64,000 nt of DNA, from NCBI GenBank assembly GCA_032164295.1, contig JAJHTX010000002.1, positions 1,302,001 to 1,366,000 of the forward strand, read 5' to 3'. Positions 33,189 through 44,985 of this stretch are shown piece by piece. The stretch's first letter is position 1; each line of letters begins with the position of its first letter. The notes below the pieces were generated by a model. That model saw nothing but the letters and a program-made list of their open reading frames with translations, had not been told where the DNA came from and searched no databases. The stretch is from Inonotus obliquus (lineage: Eukaryota; Basidiomycota; Agaricomycetes; Hymenochaetales; Hymenochaetaceae). A program made the position numbers and the translations under genes.

Positions 33189-35011
33189 CTAAATTTCCAG
33201 CGGTTCGTGCGAACGTGCTTCCAAGCCATGCGTCGCACTCTCACTCGCCGAGACACGTTCACGACGTGCAGCGAAGCCGCTCCCCGAGGAGGGCCCGCGC
33301 GGTTGGCGAACGACGTTACTCGCTACCTCACCCTCACGTATCGATCCATTCCCATTCAGATTCAAAGGCGTGGAGAGTGTGCTCGGCAGGCTCGGGACCG
33401 GAGGAACGCCCGAGCCCGAGAACGTGCTGTTCCCGAACAGCGAACCGAAGCCTCCAGGCGAGCGCCTAGAAGGAGAAGCAATTGTTGCGAAGCCCTCGCG
33501 AATATTGCCGTTTGAGGCCCGTGGAGTGAGTCGAGGAGCCTGAGTGTGTAGTGTCTTCATATCTGGCATAGACTTCTTGGCGCGCAATGAACTAGCAGAC
33601 ATCTGAGGTGCAGACATATTGTAAGTGGATGGTGCGCGAGAAAGGGTCTGCACATCATAAAGTTAGCTATTGTTCAAGTAGGGCACTGGCTCAACATACT
33701 CGACGAGGCTCAGCCTGCATAGGATGGTTGACTCTTTCTGGGTCAATCCTCGTGACGACAGCATAGCGTTCTTCTCCTTCTCCAACGGAGTAATGATATA
33801 CGCCCAGCTTCTGCGCGACGAGATGGACAATGCGGCGTTGTTTCGGACTCAAAGTCCTCGAGAATGCCAGCTCATCACGCATCGGATCATCCTTGAAGAG
33901 AAGAATACGAGAATAAATCTCCAGTGTAGCAGGATCATTGAGATCCAATTCGGTTGACGAGCCTCTCGTCGACGGTGTTGTAGAAGGCGGTGGAGCAATG
34001 GGTGACCCAACACCGACACCATACTGCTGCGGAACCGGCATGGGAACCTGAGGGGAGCTGTCCTGTTGCTGGTATGGGTTCACATACGGAGTGGAAACAG
34101 AACGCGGCGTGCCGTACATCGCTCCTCCGAGTGCGCCGAAATCGTCAAGCGATGGCTGATGCTGATGCTGCAGAGCTTGATGCTCTTTCTCGAGTTGCAT
34201 AGAGCGCATGCGGCGCAAAGCTTTTTCACGCTCAATTCGTTCTTTCTCACCTTGCTGGAGAACCTTCTTGTACTCAACACGAAGCTTGCGTCCCTGAACG
34301 TCAAATCCATTGAGAGCGGCCACGACCGCATCAGCATCCGATGCTTGTCTGAAGTTGGCGAAAGCAAGACCACGAAAAGCGCCTTGCGCATCAAGGTGAT
34401 AGTTGAACGCATACGGAGTCGGAATGTTGAGCGAAGCCTGAAGCACATCAGCACGAACGCATACATCACGGCAACGTAAAGAAGCATACGATAATATCCA
34501 GCAAGGTTTCTTTCTTCACATTGAACGGAATGTTTTTGATGACAATGGCAGTGGGTATGATCTCGTCGTCGGCGCTACTGTTTAGCTGTGCCTGCGTTTG
34601 CATGGGAACCGGCATCTGGTGCAACGGGGGCGAACCGCCAGAAGAGATGTCCGAGTTTGAAGGCGGCGACATTGAGCGGGAGTCATTCAAGATTTGACTA
34701 TCAATCCATTGCTAATAATGCAGTCACTTGTAAGTCACGATGATAGGTTAGACCATAGCCAAGACACGTACCGCGGGCAAACCCGCCCTGACGGGCGGTT
34801 TGTTTTTGAGCGGGGACTGACCAAGACTGAGGGGATTGTAAGGCATCTGACCAGGAACAGCGGGACTGGTAGCGAAATGGAATGGCTGCTGCCTCTGGAT
34901 CTGAGCTGACTGAAGAGGATCAAAGTCATAAGGGCTGTCGTGAGTACGGGGTTGTTGCGGAGAGATGGAAAGATTTGATATGTCTGGGAGCGTCGGGGAC
35001 GTGCTGGTCAT
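33189..35011 (-). CDS. RRM and R3H domain RNA-binding protein, PIN4-like
   Basis: Residues from MTSTSPTLPDISNLSISPQQ form a disordered N-terminus. It is followed by an RRM: IVIKNIPFNVKKETLLDII is RNP2, and GAFRGLAFANFRQASDADAV is RNP1 with the following helix. A basic helix with a Lys/Arg-Glu run (GEKERIEREKALRRMRSMQL) leads to an R3H region (ELAFSRTLSPKQRRIVHLVA, then LGVYHYSVGEGEERYAVVTR). The Ser/Pro-rich tail ends SHEPLEI at 33189. This order matches fungal PIN4/Cip1-type proteins, linked to mRNA stability and the DNA-damage response; the role here is inferred. There are at least three introns and no break. Confidence 0.88.
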
Positions 35012-35564
35012 GACTCGTAACGACGTGCTCGTGAAAAAAAGAAAATAAGAAAGAAGAGAGAAAGGGTAGTACAGGACAAAGGTGAGAGTAGTGAAGGAAA
35101 GAGAGAGTCGAGCACTCATCAACGATGTGTATACGGCCGTTACTACACACGAGGCATGTCACAATCGTCACAAGTAAGTCTCCTTATAGCAGTTTCAATA
35201 CATAATCATTCATAGACTCAAATGTGTTCAAAGCACCCCCCAGGCAACCAATACTTGCTTGCCTTACTGTGAGGATCAAGTCAAAGCTCACACAAGATCA
35301 ATTCAGTCGCTCAATTTTCAGTTTACGGGACAAGTCCCTCATACATGTACATTTAGATCTGCAATACCGGAACATCTTCTGGGCATCAGCAGAAAAGAGC
35401 CATCTTCCTGCAAGGGATCAACTCATAAGTTAACAAGAAAATCAAAATAGTAATAGTACCATCCCTCCGTGACTCCACTCCAACACGAAAGCCGAATGGA
35501 TCATATAACGAATAAGTCAGAGTGAACAAGACATCAGGACGCCCAAAGTCTCCTGCCAAAGATA
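35012..35564. other. Intergenic upstream of the PIN4-like gene
   Basis: The first part is the pyrimidine-rich (on the minus strand) leader of the PIN4-like gene. No gene was recognised in the rest. Confidence 0.5.
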
Positions 35565-36086
35565 TCATGGACTGATTGCCACGGGTTTCGGCAGTGCCAG
35601 CACTGAACCGACGTCAATGGGGAGCGATACGGCACGCGAGTGATCCCACGGGCCACGCATGGGCGGTCGAGGTGAAGGTGAAGAACCGGGAGACGGCGTC
35701 GTCGAAGGGGACACCGACATAGGGGAGGCATGTCCAGCCACTCCTACAGCACCACCAACCATTCCTGATGCACTCGGAAGAGCAGGAAGCGTGAGGCCAG
35801 ACGTGTCCAATCCGCGTTCCACTGAGCGTCGACGGGGAAGCCTATAAGCTACACTAGAAGATAAGTCTTCTGATGAGTGTGTGTGCGCTCGTGCATATGC
35901 TGAGTTTGAGGACGGTGATGCGACAACTACTCGTGGCTCTGGTGCTGCTCGACTAACGGTGCGCGAAGCGTCATATGGGACGTGGACGGGACGGGGTACG
36001 GACGGGAGGGTATGTTTGGCTTGACCGCGGGCTGGGAGGGGTCCTTTAACGAGAAGAAGAGAAGATGGCGGTGGTCTGCGAGGCAT
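35565..36086 (-). CDS. Ser/Pro-rich protein of unknown function, about 173 aa
   Basis: A single open frame runs from MPRRPPPSSLLLVKG to PKPVAISP. It is rich in Ser, Pro, Arg and Ala, with a run SVSPSTTPSPGSSPSPRPP, so it is probably disordered with many potential phosphosites. I do not recognise a family. It lies between, and in the same orientation as, YME2 and the PIN4-like gene. The length of the frame and the ATG start support coding, but no domain confirms it; extra exons may exist on either side. Confidence 0.5.
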   Translation of the reverse strand: MPRRPPPSSLLLVKGPLPARGQAKHTLPSVPRPVHVPYDASRTVSRAAPEPRVVVASPSSNSAYARAHTHSSEDLSSSVAYRLPRRRSVERGLDTSGLTLPALPSASGMVGGAVGVAGHASPMSVSPSTTPSPGSSPSPRPPMRGPWDHSRAVSLPIDVGSVLALPKPVAISP

Positions 36087-37091
36087 ATTTTTTCCTGACT
36101 CGTTCTGTTACGGCGTCTTGCGATATGTATGGCGGTGATGCACGACTTGAAAACTCAAGAAGCTGCCTGTAAGCCACAGCCAAAGTCAACAAGCGAGCCA
36201 TCCACCCTTACAATCCACTCACCAAGCTTTATAATCGTATAAAGCCCGTAGAAGACAAGATGCGTTTAAGCAATGCGTTCAGATTGTTCAGCAAACGAAG
36301 GACGCAGAAAAAAGACAGATAGATCAATAGGGAAGCCCGTCAAGGGGGTATCCAGGTAGAAATTTAGTAAAGAGTGTGAATCGGTAGGAAGTAGTACTGC
36401 GCCTGGCTGTGGTTGTGGAGGGATAGATATAAGTACAGATACTGAGATAGAGAAGGACGTCGCGGTTAATGCCAAGTTCGAACGGCTTCCGGTCGTGATG
36501 TGAGCAAATATTGTGGAAAAAAGAATATCGTTGCGATCACGGGACTTCGTCGCGTCCTCAGGCTCAGGCTCAACCTCGACAACTTATAGTAGTAGAAGAA
36601 GATTGAGAACCTCCTTTTCCAATTCTAACGATACGGAGCCCAAGTCAGTAGAGAAAGAACGCTTGGTGCGCTTCATACAAAGGAATTCTGCGGAATTGCA
36701 AGAGTAGTATGAAGAAGGCATTTTGTAGCCAACCAACTTCGAACCTTCGCTTAATTATCAATATTATGAGGAACCCTCTTCTTGTGCTTCTGCAGGTAGT
36801 ATTCCGATCTTTACCTGTCAGTGTTTAAGGATTCAGACTCGCCATACTTACTGGAATAAATCGACCCAGATGGTAGATGTCCGCATTGTGAATCTTTTTG
36901 AGTCATGACGGCTATTAGAGTCGGTATGTGCACACCCGCTGCCGAAGGCACTATATTTTACTTTACAAAGAACGGACATGCATACATGGAACATCGTTCC
37001 CTCAAAATGGATGACATTGTACCATCGACAGTTTCAATAACGAAGATGTTAACACACAACAGGTGAATTAAAAGAAAAACGTTTTCCTCCA
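36087..37091. other. Intergenic between the Ser/Pro-rich ORF and YME2
   Basis: This is about 1 kb without a supportable gene. A 64-codon plus-strand frame at 36513-36707 lacks an ATG (it starts at GTG after a stop) and is not called. Confidence 0.5.
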
Positions 37092-40000
37092 CTATCGAAT
37101 CTTAGACAGTTGCTTCTTTAACTCCACATTGGCCAACTCAAGTTTCTCTATCGTCAGTTCGGCTGCTTGCATCTTCTTGAGCAGATAGTTCGCCCGGACT
37201 GTGGAGGGGTTTCGCTTGCCGAACCATCCGGGACGTACTGGTACGGGTTCCTTGAATGAGGATATTTTACTGAGCTCTTCCTCACATGCTCGGATAGTCG
37301 ACTCGGCGCTTGTAATGCGCGCTGCGTTCGAAGATATTTCTTGCATTGCGAAGAACACAGAGTCTGTGGGAATCATTGAGCGAATCATTCATCCGAAGTT
37401 TCGCAAACTGACCTGCGACAAGCCGTTGAAATACGTAGCGATACACCGGTCTACCAGCCTTGATGGTCGAAGGCCGGCCTACAATATATGTACCCTCAAT
37501 TCTCAGTACGTTAACAAGCCAATTCCGGGATACGGCGTACCATTGTTATTCCCGATGATTATGAGATCGGAATGTTCCATCTTGCGTAGCGCCGCTTCGT
37601 CACCCTTGAAGGGGAAGTCGAGAAGAACATCATGGAATGATATCTTTCACCACAATCTAGTGAGTGAAAGATGACCGCAACTAGATGCACTACTAACCTC
37701 TTCGTTCTTTGCGAGCTGCTTAAACACAGTCCAGGCTTGTTCTCGGCTCCAAGGAAGACCCTTCACGTCGCCAGAATCCTCGCCGAAGGCTGTCTTACGT
37801 AGTTCGTATACTCCACGAATAATTATGTCTTCCACTGAGTCCTCCACGCGCTGACCACTGCGCACTTTGTGGATTAACTGGAACATACTCATGAGGTCAA
37901 AAGACATAACAAAGATCTCCGCTTACCGTCTGAAGGTCGCTGGCTCGCCCTCCAAGACGTTCAATGGCCTTTTTCTGCTCGCCAGTCAGATCACTTTCAA
38001 TTCCAGTCTCTCGGAGTCTTTGCTCCACGAAATTAAGAGCGCTCGACGTGTCCGCATCTGCCAATGCAACAGCATGGAGAGGCTTCGAAGGTAGTGCTAT
38101 CAGTGATGCTCAGTAATATGAACCTATTCGATACCAGCGTGCACCGAATAGCGCACCTCGTGCGAGCTCCTTTGCGTTCTCTCGATTATCGCTAAGCACT
38201 AATACATGTGCAACTCCGCTTTCAACCAATGTCGCTGCCCATTTGGCAAGAACTGCGAGAATATCATCTCTCCCATGTGTTGTATCGAAATTTTTAATGA
38301 CGATTATTGGCTTCGTTTTCAGCTCTTGCACTTCTAAGGGCATTCTCCGGTATTGTACCGCTCCACCGGGTGTCAATCCAGATTTCTCAGTGCTCGCCAG
38401 TCTCCCACTGGGATTGTCAAACGTTTCATCACAGTCTTCCGGCCTCATTAGTTCATCACCAATACCAACTTCAGATATGAGACCAACGCCAGCTACGCAG
38501 TCTAGACGCGGATCGTGCCATGTACCGCGAAGAAGTGCCGCTCTGCGTTTCGCCTCTTCTTGACGCCGCCGATCGGCTGCTTCTGCAGAGATCAACCTAT
38601 TCTGCGCGCTCTGCAAGGCTTGTGAGCTCGCCTTCGTAATTCCTGTGCCGACGACTTCGAGCATCTGCTGAACTTGCGTCTCGAGGGAGGAACTCAGCCC
38701 CACTTAGTATATCTATAGGTAAGCTATGCGGAAGAAAATGAAAAGAGTCATGAACTACCTTTCTGCCCAATGAGGCCCACACTTGTGATGTCGATTAAAT
38801 TGTTGAAGGAATTGATAAACGGGAAGACTGGCCAATAGCCAGTCTGGCGCGCAAGTGAAGACAACAGTTCCGAATCGGAATGTGCCTTATACAAATCAGC
38901 GCAATCGATAGCCAGCACGGGTCTGGGCTCTACTGTTAGGTGCGAGTCCTTGGTAGTCTTCTTTGGAATTTACCTTTCGTTGTCTTTTAGTATAGCCGAA
39001 AGCATGCTAGACTTCCCACTACCCTGGGGACCATGAACAAATGCGACGGTATCTTCAAAGAAAGTGCACGTCAGCGAACGCGGGCATCAATGAAAGGGGA
39101 TATACTTGGAAAATCGCCAAGATAGCTGCGAACACTTTCTTCTGCAGCTTGCCGCTCTTTCCAACTATGTAGGTCACTCTCGCCAACGCCGTTTCCGCGG
39201 GTTTCCAGAGCGAATGAAAGCCGGTCGACAGTGTGTGCCTTTAGCCACTGGTAAAGATCCGATTCTGTAAAGGCGGGTGTTAGTAATGATCAGTGAAGCA
39301 TTATTACATCGCTCACTTCGATAGTCGAACCAATTAAGCAATTTCCCCTCAACCACGAGAATTCTGATAGGATCAAAGATCTGGGATATGTTTTGGATCA
39401 CTGCGACAATTACCAAAGAGAGCGCGTAATTACCGTGTATGTGACTGCGCCAATGAGAAAGACCAAAATCGGTGCTACAAGTTTCGGATGCCCAGTAATC
39501 CAATCTCTTATTGCGTGGGCTTTGAGTGGCCGCTCATATTGAGCGTTAAGCCGTGTAAGTGCATTCGGGGTTGGAACCTTCAGTCCATGTACACAACTTC
39601 TAGCCGTTGTGGATGCACGAGCCCGTTGAAACGTGACCGTAGATGATCGTAAACCACCTGCGGGACCAGGAACGGGAGGTGTAATATCGAGTATTCGCCC
39701 GTAAGGCTTATGAATCACGAGTGAGCTTAGAACGGCGAAGAGGAATAGGAGAATTATTACTCTTAGAATGTTGTATAGCCCTTCCTCGAGGATGTCCGGC
39801 CCCTGAAATGCCACCTTAAGCATAGGAGACGGAAACCTATGAAGGTCCTGGAAGAACTATTGAGCCTACGGAAGCTCCTATTCGAGAACAATACGACCAT
39901 ACTTCACGCCACGGTTTGCCTCTGACAATCCAAGCGTTCCCAGACGATTGTCTGATCCCGGTCCACGTCGGGAAACCACCTTTGGAGTCGCGAGCGACAT

Positions 40001-40437
40001 TAAGAGCACTCTGGATATCTTCTAGTGCGTTTTGTGATAGTTCTTTGTAAGAGAACTTGACGAATACACCGCCATCCTTATGTTGCGGGTCAATGGATAT
40101 AACTCGAAAGGAGTGTGTATTGATGTATTTGAGGGTGTCTCGAAGACTCTGGAGGAGAAAGTCTTCACGAAAAACGCCAATATAGTGACGCAAACTGACA
40201 AAAGCTCAGCAAATTCACGATAAATAAACTTATGGCGGCTTACTCCCATGTCCCAAAGCGTATTGGGAAAACGGAGTCGATGAACAGATACGCTTCCTTG
40301 TCGGGAGTCGGTGTGATGGCGTCGTCAGACAAAGCTTCAGCAACGGAGCCGATGCGTCTGACACGAAACTGTATCGAAGAACGTGCTAATGGCCTGATCT
40401 GTTGGCGGTATGGTTGAGCTCTTGAAATAATATGCAT
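37092..40437 (-). CDS. YME2: Mitochondrial escape protein 2 (YME2/RNA12), inner-membrane AAA-like protein
   Basis: This is an inner mitochondrial membrane protein implicated in mtDNA maintenance. The start MHIISRAQPYRQQIRPLARS at 40437 is a matrix-targeting presequence. It is followed by an RRM-like part (ILDITPPVPGPAG and TVTFQRARASTTARSCVHGL), a membrane segment (HPKLVAPILVFLIGAVTYTV) and the P-loop HGPQGSGKSSML, which is a complete Walker A motif. Next come VLAIDCADLYKA, FPFINSFNNLIDITSVGLIG, the Walker B-like PIIVIKNFDTTHG, the sensor-like VLVLSDNRENAKELA and HKVRSGQRVEDSVEDI. The C-terminal coiled coil ends ELKKQLSKIR at 37092. About ten introns are present and all family blocks are in order. 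Confidence 0.9.
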
Positions 40438-40703
40438 CCCTACTTTGTCACTGGAAGTCGTTCGAGTTAAAGTGACTGACTCTGAATCAAAACAGTATTA
40501 TAGTTAGTAGCGGCATCTCGACATGGTTCGCGTTCGACTCTATGATCGACGCGCCGAATGGATACGTCATGACGCGTGACTCACACTTTGGTACAAGATT
40601 TTCAGTCACGTGCGTGAACCACGAGTTTTTCCCATCTACCATCTGCTTCCGCACTCACGCCCTCAAGCCACCCTTCCTTCCCTTCTCTTAACCACATACT
40701 ACG
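40438..40703. promoter_or_regulatory. Bidirectional promoter, YME2 / nucleoporin
   Basis: This 266-bp spacer lies between divergent start codons. It holds a TGACGCGTGACTCAC stretch near 40569-40583 and TCACGTG at 40606-40612, and is pyrimidine-rich on the plus strand just before the nucleoporin ATG. Which factors act here is unknown. Confidence 0.5.
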
Positions 40704-43700
40704 ATGTCCAACACGCAATCGAGCACGCTTCTGAAACGTGAGAAGCCCTACACTCGGAAAATGAAACCTATGACTCGTTCCGGCTCTCTTCTTGGTACAA
40801 TCAAGGATATCGTCTCAGCGCCCCTGTCATGGTTTGCATCCAACCAGGAGCATTTCGAGGACTTGGGCAAGCGAAGAAGAGTTATCGCACGGGACCTCGA
40901 GGATATCGAGGAACAGCAGGATGAGAGGACAGGCAAACGTATGCGTGTCGACAGTCCTGAACGATCCCCAGAGCGCGTTCAGCCATTAGGCACTGGAGGT
41001 TACCTTGATCCACCGCCGTTCAGCTCACTTGCCAGCCGGCTCATTGCCCGTCGAGGTGCCAACAAGAAAGCCAGATCCGACAAGAGGGCATCGTCACTCG
41101 GACCATCCGTACGTTCCAACAGACAGGCGTTGTCTTCAGAACCGCAATCGCGATATGCTACGTTTGGTCACGATTCAGCGCCCGTCGGGTTAAACCCGGA
41201 TGCTGGTTTGGAACGTTTACGCGTGCAGTCCGGGCCACGGACGAGTGCCATCCCCCAACCTGGCACTGGAAGTCTTCGTCGTGAATCATCCGCCCCTCCG
41301 CTTCCGAATCTTCAATCGCGCCCGACTTTTGTCAAGCCACCAGTAGCAGAGAAGCAAACTCAAGACTTAAGAGTGCAGAAAGTAGTCCCCCTGGGCACTC
41401 TTGCAGACCTCAGCCGTGGTGTATGTGTGCTCAGAATCTGTTTCGTACAACTGACGCTAAAACGTTTGACTAGTCTCGTGCACTAACTCGCGACAGGACA
41501 TTGACCACTATTGGGCAGACTTCCAGTGTTTCAGACCAGATCGTACCTTTAGGTTCTCCCGATGGTATGTCAGTTTCTCTCCGATATTATTCCTTGCACT
41601 ATTTCTCACACTTTCATTCCATCTGCAAGCTATTTCTCAACCATCCAAAAGTTTACCCGCGAAGATCTTCCATGAGCTTGAGATGTACAAAACACCCATT
41701 CTGCCATCCAGGTATAAGGACACGAGTGACATACCAGCATTTCTCAAACCAAAACGCTCTCACGTACCGATACCAATGTCCAAGAAGGGCAGGGGATTTA
41801 AGCCGAGTCTAGGTATGCCTGAAGTGCGCAAGAACGAGAAGGCTCCGACAAGCTCGCGTGACGATGGCAAGCCTTACGCTCGTTCAGGTGGCATTCAAAC
41901 ATTGATCGCTCGTCGGAAGGCGGAGGAAGAAGAAGAGCGACAACGAAAGGTGGCTGACACAACACAGACAAGTATAGAGGAAGATGACGGAATGGAGACT
42001 GATGCTGAGCCACCTGTTACTAAACGAGACATCGGCGTCTCTGCTCATTTACCATCTGGTTCCGAGGACGAGCGAATGCGCTCGCATAGAGCTCCCGTAG
42101 TGACGATCGAAACCCCCCCTGTTCTATCCTCCGCTGCGAGTGATCCGTTCTCGCATCCGCCTGCCACCACGCCCGGTGGGCGTTCGCAGCCTTATGGGCG
42201 TGTTGGTCGCACGCGTACACGTGAACCTGGACACCGTTCGGTCCCGATAACTCGTCCTGCCCGAAACAAGTACTCTGCAAAAGGTAATGATGATGAGTGT
42301 GCCATCATGGAAGATCAAAGCATGTTGGACGGGACATTGATTGAGCAGCCGCAAGCTGCAGCTGAGGCAAAACGAACTCCTATCTACGAGGCCCCGAAAG
42401 GTTTTTCTTTTCCAAGCAATGTAAGCACATATGCGATGATGATGGTTTATGGTTTTTGACGCAATTTCATCCTTAGACTTCGATTATCAACCTTGATGTC
42501 TCCAAGGCAAAAGAACCTCCAATCCAATCACTTCCTTTCTCCATTGAAAACAAGCCTGCAGACACGCTCACTTCGGCTTCAAAACCAAAGGAAAGTATTG
42601 CGTTCAAGCCTGTGCCTGTAGTTTCGGTCGATCCGCCGACTTCGGTTCGGTCTGCCAAGGAAGTTCAGGAGACGTCGGCTCCATCGAGTTTGTTTGCAGT
42701 ACCTTCCACCTCCAGTGGCGCGGGAGGCGCTACGACGTCCAGCAGCGCACCGAAGCCAGCTGGAGTACCGAATTTTTTTGCTAATTCTCCGCTACTGGCG
42801 GGCAGCAAAGCGACCAATCCTGTTGCCAAGGCTCCTGCATCACTTTCCACCTCGGTACCCGGGACTACTCCAACAACGCCGGTAAAAGATCCTGAAAACC
42901 CACTTTGGGATGGGAATCGTGTTGCTCAAGGTGCACCTCCGAAACTTTTTGCCGGAGCCACCAAACCCAGTATTTTTGGTACTGGTGAGAAATCAGGAGA
43001 GGCTGCGAGTGCAGCGAGTGCCCCGACCATATTTAATCCATTTTCTGGTGGACAATTGAAGCCTGCAACCGCGGATTCCACAGGTCAACCGCACCTAGTC
43101 CAACCTGCATCTCCGAAACCGTCTGAGCCGGAGAAGAAGACTAACGGCTCCGGTCAGTCACCCCTGTTTACTTTCAATGGAAGTGTGGCTTCCAACGTTC
43201 CCAAACCACTATTTGGCACAGGTTCGGTTGCAACGTCTGCATTTCCTATCCCGCCGAGCCAGAGTGGTCATAACGCAGCTAAAGAACCCGCACCGAAGCA
43301 AGGGTTCACTTTTGGTCAGCCCCAGACGCCCGAAACTGGCAACAAGCCATCCGTTGCGCAGTCTTCTCAGCCCCCGCAGAGTGTGCCTGCTTCCGCGGAA
43401 CAGAAATCACCTTTCACGTTTGGCGCGACACCAATGTTGACTGGTGCAAGTAACGCGTCTATGCCAACAACTAATGATGCTGTATCAGCTCCGAAACCTT
43501 TATTCGGTGGCCCGGCTGGAGGCACGTCGTATACGTTTGGAGCTCCATCTGCTCCAGCAGCCCAGGATACAGGAACCGATAAACCTGAGAGCCCCTTCGC
43601 TTTTGGGGCACCCCCTGCAACACCTCCAGCCGGCGGAGAACGCCAGAATTCACCGTTTACGTTCGGTGCTCCGGGTCCTTCCCCTGCAACTGCTACAGGG

Positions 43701-44597
43701 TTTCCTTTCGGAACCCCCATCAAAGAAAATGGCTCTACTGCGGAATCAAACCCCTCAACACCTACCAACACATCTCCGTTTGTTTTCGGAGGTCAAGCTC
43801 AGTCTCAGCCTGTCCGCCCTGTAACACCACCCTCAAAGCCGGACGATGGGATGTGTATGGAAGAAAGTCCGATCCAAATGGACACTAACGGTGGCCAGAA
43901 GAAATCCGCCGGAAGCATTACCTTCGGTGCTGGGCCCACCCCTGTAAATCCTTTCGGACAGATCACGAGCTCAGGTCCTGCATTCACCTTTGGAGCCCCG
44001 CTAACCTCCAACCCGTTTGCGCAGAAGGACAAACAATCTGAAACTGTTGGCTTCAACTTCAACCGCACTGCTTCTGCTCCGACTATATCTACGTCTTTCT
44101 CCTTTGATGCAAAGTCAGACCAATCCGCACCGCCAGCCACAGCTTTCGGCACTTCGTCGAACCCCTTCACTTCCACCCAAACTTCCGGCACAACGACAAC
44201 ACCATTTACTTTCGGACAGCAGCAAGCAGCACCGTTAGCTAATCCGTTTGGCGCTCCCACACAGTCCACACAGACATCTGGAGCACCTGGGGCTGCACCA
44301 AGCAGTACATTCTCGAACGCGACTTCATTCAACTTTGGGGCTCCATCAGGTGCTTCGAGCAATCCTTTCGTGTTTGGTTCAAGTAATCCGTCGTCGCCTG
44401 CGGCCGGTGCGAGTGGGTTGCCCCAGACCTCAGGTCCATCAGGTAATACCACTCCGTTTACCTTTGGGCAGCCGAGCAGTAATGGCACTCCTACCGGAGG
44501 AGCGCTTTTCAACATCGGTGCACCACCACCTGCGAACCCTGGCACACCTGGTCGCACTATAAGGAAATTGCCACGCCGTCCGCCGGCGCCGCGGTGA
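40704..44597 (+). CDS. FG-repeat nucleoporin, Nup1/Nup60-like
   Basis: This is a nuclear-basket type nucleoporin. The N-terminus has a short basic region and the conserved amphipathic motif LLGTIKDIVSAPLSWFA (about residues 28-44), which in Nup1-type proteins binds membrane. A Ser/Arg/Lys-rich middle part follows (RYKDTSDIPAFLKPKRSHVP). A long C-terminal domain of more than 600 residues has dozens of FG motifs such as TFGAP, FTFGQ and NPFG, which bind transport receptors. It ends in a basic patch (GRTIRKLPRRPPAPR) at 44597, plausibly karyopherin-binding. I traced three introns in the first half (41419-41475, one starting near 41563, and 42421-42477 approximately) plus the long last exon. A 280-codon antisense frame is a composition shadow of the FG region. 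Confidence 0.9.
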
Positions 44598-44985
44598 ATT
44601 TCATTTCGCGGTTCTACTGTAAGGATGTTGGTTATGTCTAGTTGCAATCGTGCACGACCACTTTGTTACTTTTCTTTAATGTCGCTTGTCGATTACTTCC
44701 CCCCTGTTTCATCCGAATATGCACAGCAAGATCTTCTTAATCCTTCTGTTTTACATTTATTCGCATTCCTGCATTCTCAGTGAGTATACGCCATCGTCCA
44801 TTGCATAAGATCCTTCTTGTTATCATTGCACGCGTTTTACTAGGTAAGTAGATAGGTATTCGTAAGTACATACGTTGGAATAACATTTCGATACAATACA
44901 TACCAGCGTGTGAATTTCCGTGACGCGTCGCGTCGCGTTGGGTGACCAAAGAAATCCTCGCCTCCTCTTTCATTCGCTTCCCAAC
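44598..44985. promoter_or_regulatory. Spacer and promoter of the gamma-tubulin gene
   Basis: The spacer separates head-to-tail genes. The final 40 bases before the gamma-tubulin ATG are pyrimidine-rich (CTCGCCTCCTCTTTCATTCG), a common fungal leader style. Nothing else was recognised. Confidence 0.45.

Noticed and set aside
36513..36707. 64-codon plus-strand frame
   Set aside because: It starts at GTG directly downstream of an in-frame stop, and no ATG is available.
43805..44647. A 280-codon minus-strand open frame
   Set aside because: It is the exact antisense of the FG-repeat exon; its Gly/Ala/Pro/Val pattern is the complement of the repeat codons and has no domain.
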